From: Sphingobium sp.
GTDB taxonomy: Bacteria > Pseudomonadota > Alphaproteobacteria > Sphingomonadales > Sphingomonadaceae
Assembly (NCBI RefSeq): GCF_003248505.1
Contig: NZ_QFOA01000031.1
Location: 1-35,656, forward strand
Reading direction: 5' to 3'
Length of the DNA stretch: 35,656 nt
The notes under the pieces were generated by a model, which saw only the letters and a list, made by a program, of their open reading frames with translations, had not been told where the DNA came from and ran no database searches. A program made the position numbers and the translations under genes. Below, in pieces: positions 8,053 to 14,959 of the stretch. How positions within the stretch are numbered: the stretch's first letter is position 1; every line of letters starts with the position of its first letter.

Positions 8053-10965
8053 CTAGAAATTAACCGTCGCACCGACGAAGATGTTGCGGCCCAAGGCATC
8101 GTAGACGCCCGGATAGGTGTTGCCGTTGCCGAAGGACGACAGAATGCCCGCCGCGATTGCCGGTGGATCCTTGTCGAACAGGTTGTTGACCCCCGCGCGC
8201 AACGTCAATTGCTTGCCGACTGCCTGGGTCAGCGAAAGATCGAAATAATTATAATCGCTGATCTTCCGGTTGATGACGCTGGGCGTGCCCTTCAGCGCAG
8301 GATTGTCGTCAAGGCTCGACAACTTGGTACCCCCGATGTGCCGCCAGGACAGGGACAGCGTGGTATCGCTCGGCGCCATCCATGTAAAGCGAGCGACGTG
8401 ACGCCATTTGGGCGAGGGTTGACCGCAGGTGTAGCCGAACAGACCCTTGCAGTTATAGCTGCCCAGCCCGGGAAGCGGTTGAGCCAGCTGTTCGGCGAGC
8501 AAGGTCCCGATCATGTTGACATTGACCCTGCCCATCTGGCCGATTGCGAACGTGTAATCGGCCGTCACGTCGATGCCCGATGTCTTGAGGAAACCGGTGT
8601 TGAGCGTGGTCGAGCGGATGTAACCGTTCTGTCCGAAGATCGCGCCCGAACGCGGATCGCGACTGAACAGGCCGCAATAATAAGGATCGCCGGTCTGGGC
8701 GCACTGGCTGATAACCAGCGAAGCGTCGAGCGCTGCGATATAGTCCTTCACTTTGATCTTATAATAATCGACCGACAGCGAGAAATTGCGAAGCGCCCGC
8801 GGCGTGAGCACGAAGCCTGCGGTGATCGTGTCTGCGGTTTCGGGACGCAGTTGGCGGTTGCCGCCGGACAGCGCGGAGCAGACGTCCGTCGGGCATTCGA
8901 TGATATTGCCATATTGGGCGGTGGTTACGCCGGTCAGCGAGCAGGTCGTTTGCGACGCCACCGGATTGGGGCCGGAACAGGGGTCCTGCCCGGCGACGTT
9001 GCCCACGGCCTGCGACGCGAAAAGTTCGGTGACGTTGGGCGCACGAATGGCATGATTGTAGCTGGCACGCAGTCGCAGGTCATCGACCGGCTGCCAGCTG
9101 AGTTCGCCCTTGTAGGTCCAGACGTTGAAGTTCGACCTGAAACCGGTCGACTTTTGTTCATTCTTGTAGGCCGAATAGCGCACGCCGCCGTTGATCGTCA
9201 GCGCTCGCACGAACGGCATGTCGGAAATCAGCGGGATTTCAATTTCGCCATAGCCTTCGGTCACGCTGATGATGCCATCCGAATTGGTGGCTCCCCCCTG
9301 CTGGGCGATATCGTCGGCAAAGAAGTTCAGGGTTTCGCGGCGATGCTCCGCACCCAGCGCGATGCCGACCCCGCGGCTGGCCCAGGGGCTGGTGATACCC
9401 ATCTGCCCCAGATCGCCGCTCAACGTACCGGAAAAGACCTGCTGCGAATTGCGCGACGAGGTGTTGCTGGGCGTGAAGAGATAGGTGCCCTGCGCGGTGG
9501 TGACGCCGCCCGACGCGAAAACATTGGCCGGGATGCAGCTGGGATCGGTGCCGTCGACGACCGAACGGCAGGTGGGAGTGCCATTGACGGAAACGACATC
9601 AAGCGCGCGCTGCGCCTTGATAGCGTCGACATTGTTGAGATAGCGTTCCTTGAAGCGGACCAGCGAATAAAGATAGTTCACATCGTAGCTGAACCCGCTG
9701 CCAAGATCGCCACGCACACCGGCGGTATAGCGGTAATCGTTATATCGCAGGTCGTCGCGACGCGGTGCGAGCGCCATCCGATAACCGACCAGCGCGTCGG
9801 CGGTCTGATCGGTGCCTGCCTTGCTGCCGCACAAAACATTAAGCTGGCTCGCGCTCGCCAGTGGATTGTTGCACGAAATGGCAAAGGGCGATCCCAGGAA
9901 GATAGCCGATGGCGCGACCTGCGAGAATGTATGGTCCCGCATGAACATGAAGCTGCCGTAGACTTCCGCCGCTTTGCTCAATTCGAACTTGGCGAAGGCG
10001 CCCGCCGTGATGCGCTCATCCGACCGCTGGAAATAATTGTCGGGGGCGTAGTTATACGCATAGCTGTTGTCATAGGGAACGAACGTCTTCGTACCGTTCC
10101 TGTTATTGGTCAGCGTCCGCCCCTGAAACGCGCCTTCGAGCGGCACGAACGTGCCGAAGGGCGTATTGCTGGACCCGCCGCAGAAGAGCGCGGTGCCGGC
10201 ATCGTCCGCCTGTTGCAGCGCGCAGGCGGATACGTCGCGATCCGACTGACGGACCGGGTCGAAATGGCGATAGCCGACATAAGCGGTGATGTTGCCGCGA
10301 CCGTCGGCAAAGTTCTTGCCTGCCGCCAGCGTGACATCCTGCTTCCCGCCGTCGATCACCGACGAGCGCGCGTTGCGGTATCCCTTGGCGTCCAGCAAGC
10401 CGCGCACGGCGCTGTTGTTGTTGTCATGCTGATAGAAACCGGTCTGCGCATCTATGCGGATGCCGTCCAGATTATCCTTCAGAACGAAATTGACGACACC
10501 CGACAGCGCGTCCGAACCATAAACCGCCGACGCGCCACCGGTCAGCACGTCGACACGTTCGACCAGGCTGCTGGGCACGAAATTGAGATTGATCGCCTGC
10601 TGGGGCAGCATGCGCTGGCCGTTGACCAGCACGAGAACGCGGTTGTCGCCCAAATTGCGCAGATTGATTTTGGAAGTGCCGTCCGAACCGTTCGATTCGT
10701 TCTCGTTCCTGTCAGCCGTGAATTGCGGCAGGCGATTGAGCACCGCCTCGACCGTGGTCGCCCCCTGATAACGAAACTCCTCGGAATTCACGATTGTCTG
10801 GGGGCTGTTGCTTTCGAGATCGGGGCGTTTGATCCGCGTACCCGTCACAACGATATCGGATGCACCCCCAGCGCCCGATTCTTGCGGGGCCTGGGCGAAC
10901 GCCATGCCCGGCACAAATGCAACGGATGCCGCCGCGCACCATAGTTTCATTCGATAATTTCGCAT
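8053..10965 (-). CDS. TonB-dependent outer-membrane receptor
   Basis: A 970-residue receptor. The signal peptide (about 1-25, ending AFAQA) is followed by a plug domain beginning DIVVTGTRIKRPD, with NLRNLGDNRVLVLVNGQRM and GGASAVYGSDALSGVVNF, all typical of sphingomonad and Xanthomonas-type receptors for sugars or peptides. The rest is a 22-strand-type barrel ending in the terminal aromatic residue (GATVNF). It has no STN signalling domain. The start is ATG 10965, preceded by GGGAGACGACCG; an upstream TTG at 11025 would overlap the operator and is rejected. The GTATAC-type site at 11025-11042 lies 59 bases upstream and matches the one before the dadA-like gene, suggesting co-regulation with the amino-acid operon. 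The ligand is unknown: a peptide, amino-acid conjugate or galactoside are all possible. Confidence 0.93.
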   Translation of the reverse strand: MRNYRMKLWCAAASVAFVPGMAFAQAPQESGAGGASDIVVTGTRIKRPDLESNSPQTIVNSEEFRYQGATTVEAVLNRLPQFTADRNENESNGSDGTSKINLRNLGDNRVLVLVNGQRMLPQQAINLNFVPSSLVERVDVLTGGASAVYGSDALSGVVNFVLKDNLDGIRIDAQTGFYQHDNNNSAVRGLLDAKGYRNARSSVIDGGKQDVTLAAGKNFADGRGNITAYVGYRHFDPVRQSDRDVSACALQQADDAGTALFCGGSSNTPFGTFVPLEGAFQGRTLTNNRNGTKTFVPYDNSYAYNYAPDNYFQRSDERITAGAFAKFELSKAAEVYGSFMFMRDHTFSQVAPSAIFLGSPFAISCNNPLASASQLNVLCGSKAGTDQTADALVGYRMALAPRRDDLRYNDYRYTAGVRGDLGSGFSYDVNYLYSLVRFKERYLNNVDAIKAQRALDVVSVNGTPTCRSVVDGTDPSCIPANVFASGGVTTAQGTYLFTPSNTSSRNSQQVFSGTLSGDLGQMGITSPWASRGVGIALGAEHRRETLNFFADDIAQQGGATNSDGIISVTEGYGEIEIPLISDMPFVRALTINGGVRYSAYKNEQKSTGFRSNFNVWTYKGELSWQPVDDLRLRASYNHAIRAPNVTELFASQAVGNVAGQDPCSGPNPVASQTTCSLTGVTTAQYGNIIECPTDVCSALSGGNRQLRPETADTITAGFVLTPRALRNFSLSVDYYKIKVKDYIAALDASLVISQCAQTGDPYYCGLFSRDPRSGAIFGQNGYIRSTTLNTGFLKTSGIDVTADYTFAIGQMGRVNVNMIGTLLAEQLAQPLPGLGSYNCKGLFGYTCGQPSPKWRHVARFTWMAPSDTTLSLSWRHIGGTKLSSLDDNPALKGTPSVINRKISDYNYFDLSLTQAVGKQLTLRAGVNNLFDKDPPAIAAGILSSFGNGNTYPGVYDALGRNIFVGATVNF

Positions 10966-11269
10966 CGGTCGTCTCCCTGCTTTTTTTAATGCAGCGATGA
11001 TGATGCGAAACGCAGGCCGTGTCAAATATGGTATACGAAATATATTATGCTAACATTTCCATTGTGTGACGGTTTTCGGACCTCGCAAAGAACGCCGCCT
11101 GCTATCTGCCGCCACTGACGGTCCGATTATTTCCGCGGCGAACTCAACCCGTCGCCGCCGTATCGAGTGGCAGAGCGATAGCGAAGGCCACATGCGCGAA
11201 TGTTCACCTTGGCACTGGACGGCGATGCGACACCGCTTACCGATCACTCGGTCCGTGCGCGCTACAAGG
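10966..11269. other. Intergenic region upstream of TonB receptor
   Basis: About 300 bases between the ACT-domain gene and the receptor, both leftward. It holds the receptor ribosome-binding site (GGGAG just upstream of 10965) and the GTATAC operator candidate at 11025-11042 in an AT-rich stretch (about 11022-11065) likely to contain the promoter. Short open frames in 11050-11308 resemble no known protein and are probably chance. Confidence 0.5.
11025..11042. promoter_or_regulatory. Candidate GntR/FCD operator upstream of TonB receptor
   Basis: AATATGGTATACGAAATA shares the GTATACG core and the AT-rich flanks with 2400-2417 (14 of 18 positions). It is less symmetric than the first site. It lies 59 bases upstream of the receptor start, in the only AT-rich part of the gap. 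Assignment to the GntR protein at 2639 is inference. Confidence 0.5.
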
Positions 11270-11548
11270 TCACACAGGCGCGGCGCGCCAGCTGACGCTA
11301 TGCACTGAAATCAGCTGGCGCATCTTTTCGGCGATGACCTCCGCACGACGATCGTCCAGGCCGCAAATCGTGATGGTGACGCGCAGGCGGCGCGGCGTGG
11401 CGATCGCGTTGGCGTGATGAACCAAGCGATCCTGCTGAGCGAACAATCCCATTAGGCGGCACAAAAGCTGTGGGCATCGCGCAGCGCTGACACGAAACGT
11501 TACAGCGCGCGCGAAGCCGTTGTCCGCCATCGCCATGTGCCGGCCCAT
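11270..11548 (-). CDS. Small ACT-domain-like protein coupled to leucine dehydrogenase
   Basis: A 92-residue protein starting at ATG 11548, which overlaps the TGA stop of the dehydrogenase gene as TGATG; an alternative start is ATG 11536. The body resembles a single ACT domain as in acetolactate-synthase small subunits: a first strand (AVTFRVSAARCP), a helix (LLCRLMGLFAQQ), a strand (RLRVTITICGLDD), a helix (RAEVIAEKMRQL) and a last strand (SVHSVSW). ACT domains bind amino acids and regulate partner enzymes. The one-base overlap implies translational coupling and perhaps stoichiometric partnership with the dehydrogenase. The ACT call rests on strand/helix pattern and sequence feel, not on a search. 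The frame is open far upstream through the dehydrogenase gene, so only the tail is meaningful. Confidence 0.65.
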   Translation of the reverse strand: MGRHMAMADNGFARAVTFRVSAARCPQLLCRLMGLFAQQDRLVHHANAIATPRRLRVTITICGLDDRRAEVIAEKMRQLISVHSVSWRAAPV

Positions 11549-12609
11549 CAGGCGACGGGCGCCGCTTGTCGCTTGCCCGCAATGATCGACCGCGCGAGCG
11601 CATCGGCGGCTTCGTACGGTGCCAGATTCTCCCTGTCCGCCAGTTCGAGCACCTCGGTCAGCTTCGTACCGATCGCCTCGACGCGGCTCCGTGCGTTCGC
11701 CTCGGTCCAGCCGAGATATTCGGCGGCGACATTGATGATCCCGCCCGCGTTGACGAGATAGTCCGGCGCATAGAGGATGCCGCGAGCGGCAAGCTCGGTT
11801 CCCTGCTGCGCGGTGGCAAGCTGGTTGTTGGCGGCACCGCAGACGACTTGCGCGCGCAGGCGATGCACTGCGTCTTGATCTAGCACGGCACCGAGAGCGC
11901 ACGGCGCAAACACATCGACCTTCGCCCCGATCAGGGCATGCGATGTCATGATGTCGGCATCGAACCGCGCGGCGGCGCGTGCGGCCACTTCGCTGCGCGG
12001 TTCGGCGACGACGAGCCGCGCGCCCGCATCGTGCAGCAACTGGCACAGGGCGAAGCCGACATGGCCAAGACCTTGGACGGCGACGGTTACATCGCGAATC
12101 TCGGCACCCAGGCGGCGCGCAACCGCGACCTCCATCGCGCGAAACACGCCCCGCGCCGTCCATGGCGAGGGATCGCCGCCAGGCGCGCCGGGCCTGGGCG
12201 GAAGACCGGCGACATGCTCGGTGTGCTTTGCCACGCACATCATGTCCTCTACGCTCGTCCCGACATCTTCCGCGGTGACATATCGTCCGTCGAGCGCAGC
12301 GACTGCGCGACCGAAAGCGCGGAACAGCGCGGCCCTGTCGAAGCGTCCCTCGGGCGCACGTATCACGGCCTTGCCGCCGCCGAGCGGCAAGCCGGCAAGC
12401 GCATTCTTGTAGCTCATCCCCTCGGCGAGCCGCATGGCGTCGGTCGAGGCATCCGCGTCGGAAGCATAATGGTGAAACCGGCATCCGCCAGCCGCCGGGC
12501 CGAGCTTGGTCGAATGGACTACAATCACACCGGACAGGCCGCTTTCCGGATCGTCGAGACGAACGATCTCCTCGGGCAATTGGGGCTGCGATGTCAGGTC
12601 GATAGTCAT
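11548..12609 (-). CDS. Leucine-dehydrogenase-like Glu/Leu/Phe/Val dehydrogenase
   Basis: A 353-residue NAD-dependent amino acid dehydrogenase that should reversibly deaminate a branched-chain or aromatic L-amino acid to its 2-oxo acid and ammonium. The N-terminal catalytic domain has KLGPAAGG, Lys68 in MSYKNA, Lys80 in LPLGGGK and Asp115 in TAEDVGT, matching in spacing the catalytic lysines of Bacillus leucine dehydrogenase. The Rossmann domain carries GLGHVG at 180-185, and CGAANNQL follows later. The start is ATG 12609 with GGAG seven bases upstream; ATG 12615 is too close to that site. The gene is divergent from an Lrp/AsnC regulator, a common arrangement for control by the amino acid, and is followed by the coupled ACT protein. 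Phenylalanine or valine is also possible as substrate. Confidence 0.9.
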   Translation of the reverse strand: MTIDLTSQPQLPEEIVRLDDPESGLSGVIVVHSTKLGPAAGGCRFHHYASDADASTDAMRLAEGMSYKNALAGLPLGGGKAVIRAPEGRFDRAALFRAFGRAVAALDGRYVTAEDVGTSVEDMMCVAKHTEHVAGLPPRPGAPGGDPSPWTARGVFRAMEVAVARRLGAEIRDVTVAVQGLGHVGFALCQLLHDAGARLVVAEPRSEVAARAAARFDADIMTSHALIGAKVDVFAPCALGAVLDQDAVHRLRAQVVCGAANNQLATAQQGTELAARGILYAPDYLVNAGGIINVAAEYLGWTEANARSRVEAIGTKLTEVLELADRENLAPYEAADALARSIIAGKRQAAPVA

Positions 12610-12635
12610 GCACATTCTCCGGATCACGATATCGG

Positions 12636-12648
12636 CAGATGATATCTG
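12636..12648. promoter_or_regulatory. Short inverted repeat in dehydrogenase leader
   Basis: CAGAT-GAT-ATCTG is a small symmetric element 26 bases upstream of the dehydrogenase start, in the intergenic region shared with the Lrp-type regulator. It may be a regulator half-site or chance. Confidence 0.25.
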
Positions 12649-12705
12649 GCCAAAGCCGACATCTCTGACCTGATTGCACGACAAGTCTCGAACTTTACGC
12701 TATAG

Positions 12706-12724
12706 TTGACCGCAAATGCGTCAA
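12706..12724. promoter_or_regulatory. Candidate Lrp/AsnC-type operator
   Basis: TTGAC-N9-GTCAA is a 19-base inverted repeat that ends 13 bases before the regulator start at 12738. Lrp/AsnC proteins bind imperfect palindromes of about this size and usually control themselves and the divergent gene, here the leucine-dehydrogenase-like gene. Confidence 0.4.
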
Positions 12725-12737
12725 TTTGAGCATATTC

Positions 12738-13202
12738 ATGCCCGATCCCCTCGATTCCTACGAAAAAAAGATCCTGCGAATCCTTCAGGACGACGTTTCG
12801 CTCTCGACCGCAGCGGTCGCCGAGGCCGTGGGCTTGTCGCCATCGCCCTGCTGGCGCAGGATCGATCGGCTGGAGCGCGATGGCTTCATCAAACGCCGCG
12901 TCGCGATCGTCGATCGGAAGAAGGTCGGGTTGAATGCGCAGGTGTTCGCTCAGGTTAAGCTCAACGCGCATGGCCGCGCCAACCTCGACGAATTCGGCGC
13001 GGCAATCCGGGATTTCCCCGAGGTGCTCGAATGTCATGTGATGATGGGGTCGGTGGATTTCATGCTGCGCGTCGTCGCTGCCGATATCGAAGCCTATGAG
13101 CGCTTCTTCTTCGAGAAGCTCTCGCGATTGCCTGGCGTGCAGGAAATCAACTCGACGGTTGCCCTTTCCGAGATCAAGAGCACCACGGCGCTACCGATAT
13201 AA
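12738..13202 (+). CDS. Lrp/AsnC family transcriptional regulator
   Basis: A 154-residue regulator from ATG 12738; a TTG at 12726 would add four residues and no strong ribosome-binding site decides between them. The N-terminal helix-turn-helix (about 5-60) begins DPLDSYEKKILRILQDD and includes AVAEAVGLSPSPCWRRIDRLE, very characteristic of the family. The C-terminal RAM (ACT-like) ligand domain (about 65-150) includes VLECHVMMGSVDFMLRVVA. Lrp/AsnC proteins form octamers whose DNA binding is set by amino acids. It is divergent from the leucine-dehydrogenase-like gene over a 128-base gap with a candidate operator, so it probably activates amino-acid breakdown when the substrate is present. Confidence 0.93.
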   Translation: MPDPLDSYEKKILRILQDDVSLSTAAVAEAVGLSPSPCWRRIDRLERDGFIKRRVAIVDRKKVGLNAQVFAQVKLNAHGRANLDEFGAAIRDFPEVLECHVMMGSVDFMLRVVAADIEAYERFFFEKLSRLPGVQEINSTVALSEIKSTTALPI

Positions 13203-13600
13203 GGCCGACACTGGCGAGGGGCCAAGGGTCTTCGCGCAAGGCATCCAACTTGGCGTTACGGCTCGCAAGGCGATGGCGCCGTCGCAATGGCGCAGTCCGC
13301 CATAATGAGCCGCCATCGTAATCGCCGGCATCGACATGGTGCAGAAACGCATCGACGCTCGCGGGGGCACGCTTGGCCTCCAGCAAAACGACGATATCGC
13401 CAAGGTCGGTGACCATGCGCACCATCGGCATCTTGCTGCGCGCCGTTGGCGACGCGGCAACCTCGGAACTGTCCAACATCTATGCGACCTTATTCTCTTG
13501 GTTCGCGATCCAGTCGCTCAATGAAGCATGGCGATCCAGAAGAACCGAAGTATCGCGCCCGGCCCGCCTCTGGCGACGAGGCGCTGACCGACCAGCCTGC
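13203..13600. other. Gene-poor interval
   Basis: About 400 bases between the Lrp regulator and the methyltransferase gene. The only recognisable item is a cyclophilin-like remnant on the minus strand (13290-13431). I see no intact gene, RNA gene or clear terminator. Confidence 0.5.
13290..13431 (-). pseudogene. Remnant of a cyclophilin-type peptidyl-prolyl isomerase
   Basis: Reading leftward from about 13431, the frame gives MPMVRMVTDLGDIVVLLEA, then KRAPASVDAFLHHVDAGDYD and GGSLWRT. This is the N-terminal pattern of cyclophilin isomerases (strand with LG-IVVEL, RAP, NFL-YVD-G-YDG-FYR). After residue about 47 the similarity stops and the frame runs on into unrelated Arg-rich sequence to 13174, overlapping the end of the Lrp gene. 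The catalytic Arg/Phe/Gln motifs downstream are absent in all frames. It is most likely the 5' stub left after a deletion or rearrangement. Confidence 0.5.
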
Positions 13601-14239
13601 CTATTCGTCAAGCCTCCTACCATCCCGACCGCCGTCGCGATGGTCGTCCGATGGCGGAATGCCGCCCAACGCACGGAAGCGGTCGATGCGATAAGTGGAT
13701 TCGCGTCCTGCCAGATCGCGTTGCCACGCCGCCGCTTCCGCAAACAGCCGCACCGCCTCATCCCCACCGACAGGCAGATCGTTGTCGCCCGTCCAGTTGA
13801 CGAGCAGGCATATGCCCCCATCCTTCAGTGACGCCATCGCCCTTTGCGATGTCGCAGCGATCTCGGCGGCCGACAGGAAATACAGCACTTCGGAGAGGAC
13901 GATCAGGTCGAAAGCGCCATCGGGCCAATCGTCCGGAACCTCGCCGCGCACAAAGGATATCGTCGTCTCGGCGCGCAGCCGCTCGCGAGCGAGGCCAAGG
14001 GCCCGGTCGGATATGTCGAGCGCAAGCAAGGCATCGCAACGGGCGGATAATTGCTCGGTCAAAACCCCTGTCGCGCAGCCGATCTCAAGGCCGGCGGCGA
14101 ACCGCATGCCGCCCAGCGCCGCGATAGTGGCGTCGCGCTTGTCGCGTTCATAGCCGCTGACCTCGAACTGCCATGGATCGGGGTCACGAGAGAATAGTGC
14201 TTCGAACGAAGCCCTGCGCGACGAGAGTTCATCGGTCAT
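13601..14239 (-). CDS. Class I SAM-dependent methyltransferase (NodS-like)
   Basis: A 212-residue methyltransferase. SAM-binding motif I is LEIGCATG (51-58), followed by an acidic strand end in ALLALDISDRAL and by DLIVLSEVLYFL after it. The pattern resembles NodS, which N-methylates the deacetylated glucosamine of Nod factors. It is the last gene of a four-gene leftward operon; its ATG lies inside the end of the PIG-L gene (11-base overlap), so the two are translationally coupled. PIG-L deacetylases and methyltransferases of this type also occur fused in other bacteria. A deacetylase followed by an N-methyltransferase would make an N-methylated amino sugar, by analogy with NodB/NodS; the real acceptor is unknown. 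Confidence 0.85.
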   Translation of the reverse strand: MTDELSSRRASFEALFSRDPDPWQFEVSGYERDKRDATIAALGGMRFAAGLEIGCATGVLTEQLSARCDALLALDISDRALGLARERLRAETTISFVRGEVPDDWPDGAFDLIVLSEVLYFLSAAEIAATSQRAMASLKDGGICLLVNWTGDNDLPVGGDEAVRLFAEAAAWQRDLAGRESTYRIDRFRALGGIPPSDDHRDGGRDGRRLDE

Positions 14240-14957
14240 GAAGAAAAATCTCGGGGTGATGGATAAAATGATCGACGAAGGCCGAGGGCATGACGAAGCC
14301 GCCCGGATCGTCGTCGATCAACGTCGTGACCTGCGACCGGTGCGCCGCGATGGCGCGCGACTTGCGGGCGAGATATCGCTTGTCGGCAAAGACAGCGATG
14401 GAATCCGAAATGGCGCGTTCGCCAAAGCGACCCCATACGGCGAAGCTCCACAAATGAGCGCCCGTCCGCGTCGCGAGAGTTCGGGCAATCCGCGCGGCGC
14501 TGACATGATCGCAATGAGGGTCGCCCGCCCAGCAGCTCCAGATCGCACGCACATTCATTGCCGTGGCAAAAGCGACCATCTCGTCCAGCTGCGCTTCGCT
14601 GACGAGGGTGGGGTCGCTTCGACTGTCAGGCAGCCCAAGGCGCAAGACAGGAATGTCGTAACCGGGCGACAGTTCGCGAAGGGCTGCGTGCATTTCACTG
14701 GCTCGCAGCGCCGCGAGAGCCTGTCGATCGTAGCGCTTAGAATGGGGATGGGAGCCTTCGCCATCGGTTAAAAGGACGATGGCTACGGTCCGGCCTGCGT
14801 CGGCTGCGGATGCGAGCGCCTGGCCGCAGCCGAAACTTTCGTCGTCCGGATGGGGCACCACGATCAACAGGCCGCCGGGCGGTGCAAGCGTCTCGACATC
14901 GATCGCGGGCGCGTTTCGTGCATGGCGAAGCAGCGTGCCTTCGGGGTGGCGCGGCAT
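14229..14957 (-). CDS. PIG-L family N-acetylglucosaminyl-type deacetylase
   Basis: A 242-residue zinc hydrolase from ATG 14957; ATG 14990 is possible but has no ribosome-binding site and would overlap the previous gene. The metal site is visible as PHPDDE (35-40) and, later, PHCDH (146-150), the family's two zinc motifs. PIG-L enzymes remove acetyl groups from GlcNAc in GPI, mycothiol, bacillithiol and some antibiotics. It starts two bases after the stop of the acyl-CoA-dehydrogenase-like gene and overlaps the methyltransferase by 11 bases. No signal peptide is seen, so it acts in the cytoplasm, probably on a glycosylated intermediate made by the GT2 enzyme of the same operon. Confidence 0.88.
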   Translation of the reverse strand: MPRHPEGTLLRHARNAPAIDVETLAPPGGLLIVVPHPDDESFGCGQALASAADAGRTVAIVLLTDGEGSHPHSKRYDRQALAALRASEMHAALRELSPGYDIPVLRLGLPDSRSDPTLVSEAQLDEMVAFATAMNVRAIWSCWAGDPHCDHVSAARIARTLATRTGAHLWSFAVWGRFGERAISDSIAVFADKRYLARKSRAIAAHRSQVTTLIDDDPGGFVMPSAFVDHFIHHPEIFLHDR

Positions 14958-14959
14958 CG

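Noticed and set aside
8209..10944. 911-residue open frame on the plus strand
   Set aside because: It is the antisense shadow of the TonB receptor; it has no domain pattern, and the minus-strand frame has signal peptide, plug and barrel. Long shadow frames are common in GC-rich DNA.
11066..11308. 80-residue plus-strand frame upstream of the receptor
   Set aside because: Arg-rich, no ribosome-binding site and no family resemblance; likely chance.
11549..12679. Upstream part of the 469-residue minus-strand frame ending at 11270
   Set aside because: Out-of-frame shadow of the leucine-dehydrogenase-like gene; only the tail after 11548 has ACT-like character.
13480..13821. 113-residue minus-strand frame downstream of the methyltransferase
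   Set aside because: Mostly shadow of the methyltransferase gene; the tail WIANQENKVA resembles nothing I recognise.
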